Shown here: piece by piece, positions 58,515 to 64,000 of the stretch
How the letters are laid out: the number at the start of each line of letters is the position of its first letter
How positions within the stretch are numbered: the first letter of the stretch is position 1
Assembly: GCA_949358305.1 (NCBI GenBank)
Contig: OX442315.1
Coordinates: 14,844,427 to 14,908,426 of the forward strand
DNA length: 64,000 nucleotides
DNA from: Strigamia acuminata
Lineage: Eukaryota > Arthropoda > Chilopoda > Geophilomorpha > Linotaeniidae
Direction of reading: 5' to 3'
Translations under genes and position numbers: made by a program
Notes under the pieces: model-generated
Seen by the model: only the letters and a program-made list of their open reading frames with translations
What the model was told of the DNA's origin: nothing
Database searches by the model: none

Positions 58515-58598
58515 TGTCAGAAGTGGGATTTGAACCCACGCCCAGAATACTGGACTGCGACCTTAACGCAGCGCCTTAGACCGCTCGGCCATCCTGAC
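58515..58598 (-). tRNA. tRNA-Leu (anticodon AAG), second copy
   Basis: The sequence is identical to the gene at 55255-55338 and lies in the same position relative to its BTB unit. A TTTT tract follows downstream. It was evidently duplicated with the unit, about 3.26 kb away. Confidence 0.96.
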
Positions 58599-59133
58599 AC
58601 ATTGCCGTTATTGCTGAAATTCATTCCAGATTCTAACATTTCTTACAGTGACGCCATTTTAAGTGTATTTATTTTACTTTTACTTTTGACATAACGCCAT
58701 TTACACTTCTCAAAACCAACAACCTGACTTTTAGAATGCAACTACTCTAAGTTATATTCCAACTGGATATCCAGACTAATCTGTATTCGATTATTGTATC
58801 TTCCTTTTTACTTTATTAGAGTAAATAAATAAATAAACAAACAAACACATTGACATCAATGAATGCAATCCAGACTTACATCAAGGTTAAGAACAAAATT
58901 TGAAAATTTGACACAATTTGGCTCATCAAATAACATCAATACGTTGCAATTGCAATATTTAACTCTTTCTAAAGTTCTAGAGAGGTGACATCTGTGCTTA
59001 CTTTTCACACAAAAGATGACAGATGGAAATGTGTTTGTATGTCTAGCGTGCATATACATGTAATTATACCTCAAGAATGTTATATATATTGGAGTTTCAT
59101 TCCAGTTTGTTGTTTTTAAGGAATAAAATTCAA

Positions 59134-62100
59134 GATGAATCATTCGTTTTGGTATATTTCCTTCTTAGGTGTTGTGGTTATAATAGTTACAGCATTTACT
59201 GTCCATAGTGTAAGTTTTTATACAGTTTACAATAAGTATATGTTTTGAAATTAATTTTTTCTAAAGGAAACTGCTGAATTGGAAAATGAAACACATGGTA
59301 CTGAACAAAAAAATAATTATTTTCTTTTTACTTATTATTTTTCAAAAATATTTTCAGAGCATGAATTTATTGAATCACCATCACTGATCAGACATTCCAA
59401 AGACACACTTCAATTGAATACAAAAGCTTTTGGTCAAGATTACTCAATTAATCTTAAAAGATCTTCAAATATCTTTGATGATGACTTCAAACTTTTGTCA
59501 TTAGAAATGGGAAATAACAACCAACCTGAATTGAAGCACTTAAACAGAAATGTAATCAAAAAATACAATCTTATAACTAATTACTCAATACTTAAATCAA
59601 ACTTTAGGTTCCCACAAAAGATATTTTCACAGATGAAGTTCATGGATCCGTTCTCCACATTTCTGACGTCAATGGCACACCAAAGGCGGTTTGTATATTC
59701 AAAAACTGTATTTCTACTTCTCCCAATGTCAATAACTGAACATAAGTACACAGGAAGGGCTTTTAACACCAGAGGTCAGCATTGCACCTCATTCAGATGT
59801 CCAACACAAAGTGCTGAAAGCAGAAGCAAGTCACCAACAAAAGAAGATAAGAAGTTCTTTCTTGAAATCTCAGACTTCATTTCCAACAACCAAAGTCACG
59901 AGGGAAATACCAGATGTTGTGAATCCAGAAGTCTTGGTTATCGTTGATTACAAACATGCTCAGGCATTGAAATTTGATTCGGACAAAATAATGAAATATT
60001 TAGCCATATTTTGGAACGCTGTGAGTGAAATCAAACCAAACAAACCCAAAACCACCTATAATACAGTTTATATCATGTATTCATAAAGGTCAACTTGAGA
60101 TATGCCAGCTTCAAAGAACCGAAGATTCAATTGAGTATCGTCGGTGCAGTCATAATCCGAGTATTTATCTTTCCATACTGTTTAATGTTATATTTCCATT
60201 ACATTTTCCCTGCCAATAGACAATTACCTGCGAAAAGAAAATTTCTAAATAAGTAATACAAATTCTATCTTTTATTTGCTGAATTTAGACTCCGGACCAG
60301 CAGCCGTACATTGAAAAAGGCCGTTTTGTTTCGTTCAGAAAAGTTTACATAGAATTTCCGGAAGCTCTGCTTGCTTTAGCACAGCATCAATACACCAACC
60401 CGGAAAAGTTTCCAAAACACGACGTATTGATGGTCATGACCGGGTGAGGCGCTATGACAAATAAACGATGCACATTCCAGATGTACTTCATTTTAGCGAT
60501 TTCATTTTAGCGATTTCATTTTAGCGAACCTAACCTAACCATTTTAGCGAACATGTCATTTTCGCGACACAAAAATCGCTAAAATGACATGTTCGCTAAA
60601 GTGATGGTCGCTAAAACGGCACTAATACTAACACTAATATTAACCTAACCATATAGTTTAGGTTTAATTCCCGCAAACCTAACCTTACTGGTTTTTTGAT
60701 GCAAACCACTTTTTTGAGCCGGCTTGTTGCGGTAAATAGTGTCGCGTTGCTAAAACGTAGCGATCGCTAAAATGTCGCGTCGCTAAAATGTGTCGATCTC
60801 TACTGGGAAATTACCTTATTGTCGCTAAAACGTGATCGCTAAAATGGGACTTTTTTGTAAAAATCGCTAAAATGAGCGTCGCTGAAATGACTATATCCGA
60901 GCCAGACTACATCCCTTCAATGAAATTAATTTGTATTTAGAGAGGATTTGGCAGCCAAGGATGATGATGGAAGCGTAGACTCGACTTATACCGGTATTGC
61001 ATTAGTCGGTGGAGCTTGCGGTATTGACAAGGAAAACAACATAACCAATAATGTTGGATTTGCTGAAGATAGACCTCCACTTTATTCAGGAGTCCTATAT
61101 CATGCTCATGAAATTGCACATACGTAAATTGTCTTATTGACGGCTCTTCCTAATTCTTAATGCTCAATTGTCATTAATATTTTATAGGTTGGGTGCAGTT
61201 CATGATGGCGATGAGCCTGCAGAGCATTTACCAGGTAGTCCTGGGGCTCAGGCTTGTCCTTTTAAAGGTGGATATTTAATGAGTTATAAGTTGGGTACAA
61301 AAAACAGGATGCATTGGTCACAATGTACTGTGGACCAAATCAAGTGGTTTCTAGGGTAATGTATTTTACATATGACAAATACAGTGTTGGGTGCAGTACC
61401 CCTTACTTGTACCGCGGTAGACGGCACAGACGCATAAAGTACCACGGTCCCAGTACTGTACCGGTACCGGGATTTTGCGATACATCTCGCAGTACACGGG
61501 AGAATGCGAGAAAAAACGAGATTCTGATTTCTCCATTTCCACTTTAATTTTAAAAAGTTGATGTTTACACTCATTCAAAGTGAGGACAAACATGAATACG
61601 TTATAAAATTTATAAAATCCCGTTAAAAGTTCATTACTATTAAACTTTTATTTTTTTATTAATTTTATAACTTATTGATGTGTAAACCGGCGATACTGTA
61701 TACCGCGTACCTTGTCCAGCACTGGACAAATACTTTAATCAAACTCCATTCAATAAACAAACAATTTGTTTCGATATTTACAGCACAGCTGAAGCTGAAT
61801 GTCTCTTTAGTAGAGAAAATACAAAGACACCAATGCGGTTAAATAACATTTTACCTGGTAAATTGGTGTCTATTGATAACCAATGCCAGTATGCTGGAAA
61901 AAATGGAAGAGCATATCCCACTCAAGTTAATATATTCAAATTCAAATTGAATCATAATTCTTAATTCTTTTCAATTTGTTTTAGGATAAGTCTACAATGT
62001 GTATTGTGCTTTACTGCATCTCAGACACATCAGGGGTCACAACTGCAGGTCCGGCATTGGAGGGTACTCCGTGTGGTTATCTGGGAAATAGAGTGAGAAA

Positions 62101-62201
62101 TATTTAATTTTAATTAAATCTTGAATTAATTTGAATTTTTGTGTTGTTTACAGCTGTGCATTAATGGAGAATGTGTTCGCCAAGAAGATTACAACCTTTA
62201 A
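59134..62201 (+). CDS. M12B (reprolysin/ADAM-like) zinc metalloprotease
   Basis: Twelve exons. Exons 2-12 join in phase: 59267-59297, 59358-59551, 59608-59688, 59754-60020, 60089-60160, 60289-60443, 60941-61123, 61188-61355, 61784-61925, 61985-62092 and 62154-62201 (483 codons with stop). Exon 1 ends at 59209 and encodes a hydrophobic signal segment, but the in-frame ATG at 59134 is one base out of register (CCC at 59159-59161). The propeptide has a YSINLKRSS motif. The catalytic domain starts near NPEVLVIVDYKHA, has the zinc site HEIAHTLGAVHDG split across exons 8 and 9, and the Met-turn YLMSY. A short Cys-rich tail (GTPCGYLGNR, LCINGEC) ends the protein; there is no disintegrin or thrombospondin repeat. 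Tick and scorpion secreted metalloproteases share this layout. Three introns are only 56-65 bp. An AATAAA lies about 22 bp after the stop. Confidence 0.85.
60480..60890. mobile_element. intronic 'cgctaaaatg' foldback element
   Basis: It contains repeated 'attttagcga' and 'tcgctaaaat' words on both strands inside intron 7 of the metalloprotease gene, including a hairpin at about 60542-60602 whose arms share 'tttagcgaacatgtcatttt'. A CCTAACC tract sits near 60525 and again near 60645. Confidence 0.6.
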
Positions 62202-62567
62202 TTTCATCCTGTATATTATATGGTAATAAAATATACCAGTTCAATGATTGTTGTCATTATTTCTCTGGTTTCTTGATTCTGTTACATACCCAGGCTAATT
62301 AGGCCTCATCGCCATACAGGAAAAGTTGAGCCAGTACTATTGAATATAAATGGGTCTTGTCAAACTCGAATGATTGGAAATATCCAACATTTTCAATGTC
62401 AGTGTCCTAAACCAAGTGCGCCCTCTATTATCAATTTCAAAAGATTTTTGGAATTTTTCGATTTAAAAAGATAAAATTATAATATCTGTAAGATATTATA
62501 TTTGCATTTCTTTCCTTGGCTTTATTCAACACGATTAAACTCCCTCGTTTTCATTTCCAAAATATCA

Positions 62568-62723
62568 TTAAAACCTTCCCCTAATGGAGTAGTTACAAAA
62601 TCCATCGCAAGGATGGCGCTCGACATCCGTCGTCATACTGACGGCCTCGTTGTAGTCTTCCGTTAAGTCTTCTTCCCCCAAACCCGGATAGATATGTGGA
62701 TAATACAATATGGTTGCAAAAGT
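62568..62723 (-). CDS. possible C-terminal coding exon on the minus strand, unrecognised
   Basis: Open for 51 codons with protein-like composition (ILYYPHIYPGLGEEDLTEDY, then ERHPCDGFCNYSIRG) ending in TAA. There is no ATG at its head and no acceptor AG nearby. Any upstream exons would overlap the SLC17A9-like start at 62737. It could be a gene remnant or chance. Confidence 0.2.
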   Translation of the reverse strand, partial: TFATILYYPHIYPGLGEEDLTEDYNEAVSMTTDVERHPCDGFCNYSIRGRF

Positions 62724-62736
62724 TCACGACACACAA

Positions 62737-63369
62737 ATGAATAATGTGAACGGAACGATACCAAACCAAAAGAAATCAGATGACAAGCAATGGATAAGGT
62801 ACCACCAATCACCCACTTAACAACCCACTGTCAACACGTGATCAACCTTCCGTTTTTAATTTCTAATTAACAAAAATTAATTTTTTTCCAAAAATTTAAC
62901 AGGGGCAAAAAAAATGTCTGGCTTGGGACCTTATTCTGTGGCTGCGCGGCGCTGTACGCGTGCAGAACCACAATGCCAATCACAATCGTCGCCATTACTA
63001 AGGAATTGCAATGGTCGAAAACCGACGCCGTAAGAATTATTGAATTTTACAATTTTTACGTTAATTTTTACGTATCGATTGGTTTAAAAAATATAAACAA
63101 GTTTAAATGACTCTAATGTGTGTTTTTGTTTTGTTTTTTTTACTCGCAGGGTTCAGTATTATCGTGTTTCTTCTGGGGTTATTCGTTGACTCAAGTAATC
63201 GGTGGATATTTGAGCGACAGATTCGGAGGAGAGTTTGTCATTATGAGCGCAGCTATCGGGTGGTCAGTCATCACATTTTGGACCCCGCAAATAATCAGGA
63301 CGTTCGATGATCACAGTGTGACCTTAAAATTTGTTATTTTGTCCCGTGTTCTAATGGGATTGTGCCAAG
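62737..63369 (+). CDS. SLC17A9-like transporter (vesicular nucleotide transporter family), 5' part
   Basis: Three exons join in phase: 62737-62798, 62903-63029 and 63150-63369. The gene runs off the right end of the window. The protein starts MNNVNGTIPNQKKSDDKQWI. Transmembrane helix 1 follows (WLGTLFCGCAALYACRTTMP), then ELQWSKTDA, GSVLSCFFWGYSLTQVIGG, YLSDRFGGEFVI and SRVLMGLCQ. These are the major-facilitator SLC17 signatures, closest to SLC17A9 in the helix 1-3 region. Family members carry organic anions or nucleotides across vesicle or plasma membranes. The donor after CAAG at 63370 is weak (GTCGGG) but fits the family continuation. The next intron carries a minisatellite. Confidence 0.85.
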
Positions 63370-63689
63370 GTCGGGATAATTAATTACTATTTGTTTTGAA
63401 ATTTATTAGTTGGTTTTTGATTTTTAGAATTTATTTACGTTTGGAGGAAGTTTTTTTCCGAGTTAAATGTAAAACTTCCTCGATGTTTTGGTTTGAATGA
63501 AAAATTGAGGAATTTTTATTTTAACAGAAAAATTAATGATCTGAAATTAGATTAGTTTCTAACGAAAATGGAAGTTTTATATGATTTAGAAAGGAAAATA
63601 TTTATTTCCTTCACTTACCGTAAAGCTCTGAATAAACGCCAGGGGGTTTAATCTGTTTTGAGACCCGAACCACTAGGCAGTTATTTGAG

Positions 63690-64000
63690 CAGAGCGATTT
63701 TGACAATAAAAATTGTAATTTTTACAACAAAATCGTGATTTTTACAACAAAATTGTGATTTTTACAACTAAATTGTGATTTTTACAACTAAATTTGTGAT
63801 TTTTACAACTAAATTTGTGATTTTTACAACTAAATTTGTGATTTTCACAACTGAATTTGTGATTTTTACAACTAAATTTGTGATTTTTACAACTAAATTT
63901 GTGATTTTCACAACTGAATTTGTGATTTTCACAACTGAATTTGTGATTTTTACAACTAAATTTGTGATTTTCACAACTAAATTTGTGATTTTTACATAAA
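63690..64000. repeat. minisatellite in the SLC17A9-like intron, 22-23-bp unit
   Basis: About thirteen units of 'acaactaaatttgtgatttt' plus 'tac', with early units lacking one base and carrying 'acaaaattgtgatttt'. It continues past the window end. The near-24-nt periodicity on both strands gives spurious IFTTKFV-type peptides. Confidence 0.95.

Noticed and set aside
63768-63999. KITNLVV and IFTTKFV repeat peptides
   Set aside because: Intronic minisatellite read in both directions.

Overview
This is an AT-rich metazoan nuclear window. Spliced genes have short introns (56-900 bp, GT-AG with one GC-AG), there are two Pol III tRNA genes, many MITE-like elements and many AT-rich minisatellites. 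The taxon cannot be fixed from the sequence alone. A short CCTAA-type array (arthropod telomere motif) and an M12B reprolysin whose propeptide resembles those I associate with ticks and scorpions favour an arthropod, perhaps a chelicerate, with low confidence. || Layout. Bases 1-30,500 are gene-poor and repeat-rich: MITEs with clear terminal inverted repeats (51-397, 1496-1987, 7890-8086, 13571-13787, 15288-15708, 17385-17644, 20791-21166, 23031-23417, 26750-26933, 27618-27797), minisatellites (3.5-4.3 kb, 6.5-6.9 kb, 24.06-24.48 kb, 28.68-29.19 kb, 30.05-30.4 kb), and scattered minus-strand exons of unrecognised genes. The most notable is a phase-consistent chain of four exons (27975 down to 18694). 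Its last exon is cut by a 612-bp hAT-like element flanked by near-identical 8-bp target-site copies. || Bases 32,000-50,000 are gene-dense: a single-exon RhoGAP (+), RPS21 (-) and DUSP23 (+) facing away from each other across a short shared promoter region, signal peptide peptidase HM13/SPP (-, 11 exons), a two-exon LRR protein (-), and POP1 of RNase P/MRP (-, 8 exons). The HM13, POP1, RPS21 and DUSP23 exon chains close with consistent phases from ATG to stop. || Bases 50,500-58,900 hold a tandem array of three BTB-BACK genes (-), each with a non-coding leader exon carrying a two-codon uORF and a 113-bp leader intron. Two units also carry an identical tRNA-Leu(AAG). The third BTB copy is a pseudogene with two nonsense codons. 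Bases 59,100-62,201 encode a secreted-type M12B zinc metalloprotease (+, 12 exons), and 62,737 to the window end holds the 5' part of an SLC17A9-like transporter (+). || The genes are functionally unrelated housekeeping and accessory genes; no operon-like or pathway logic is evident. The unusual themes are minisatellites inside introns of several housekeeping genes, some sharing a core motif across loci, and mobile elements inserted into gene fragments.
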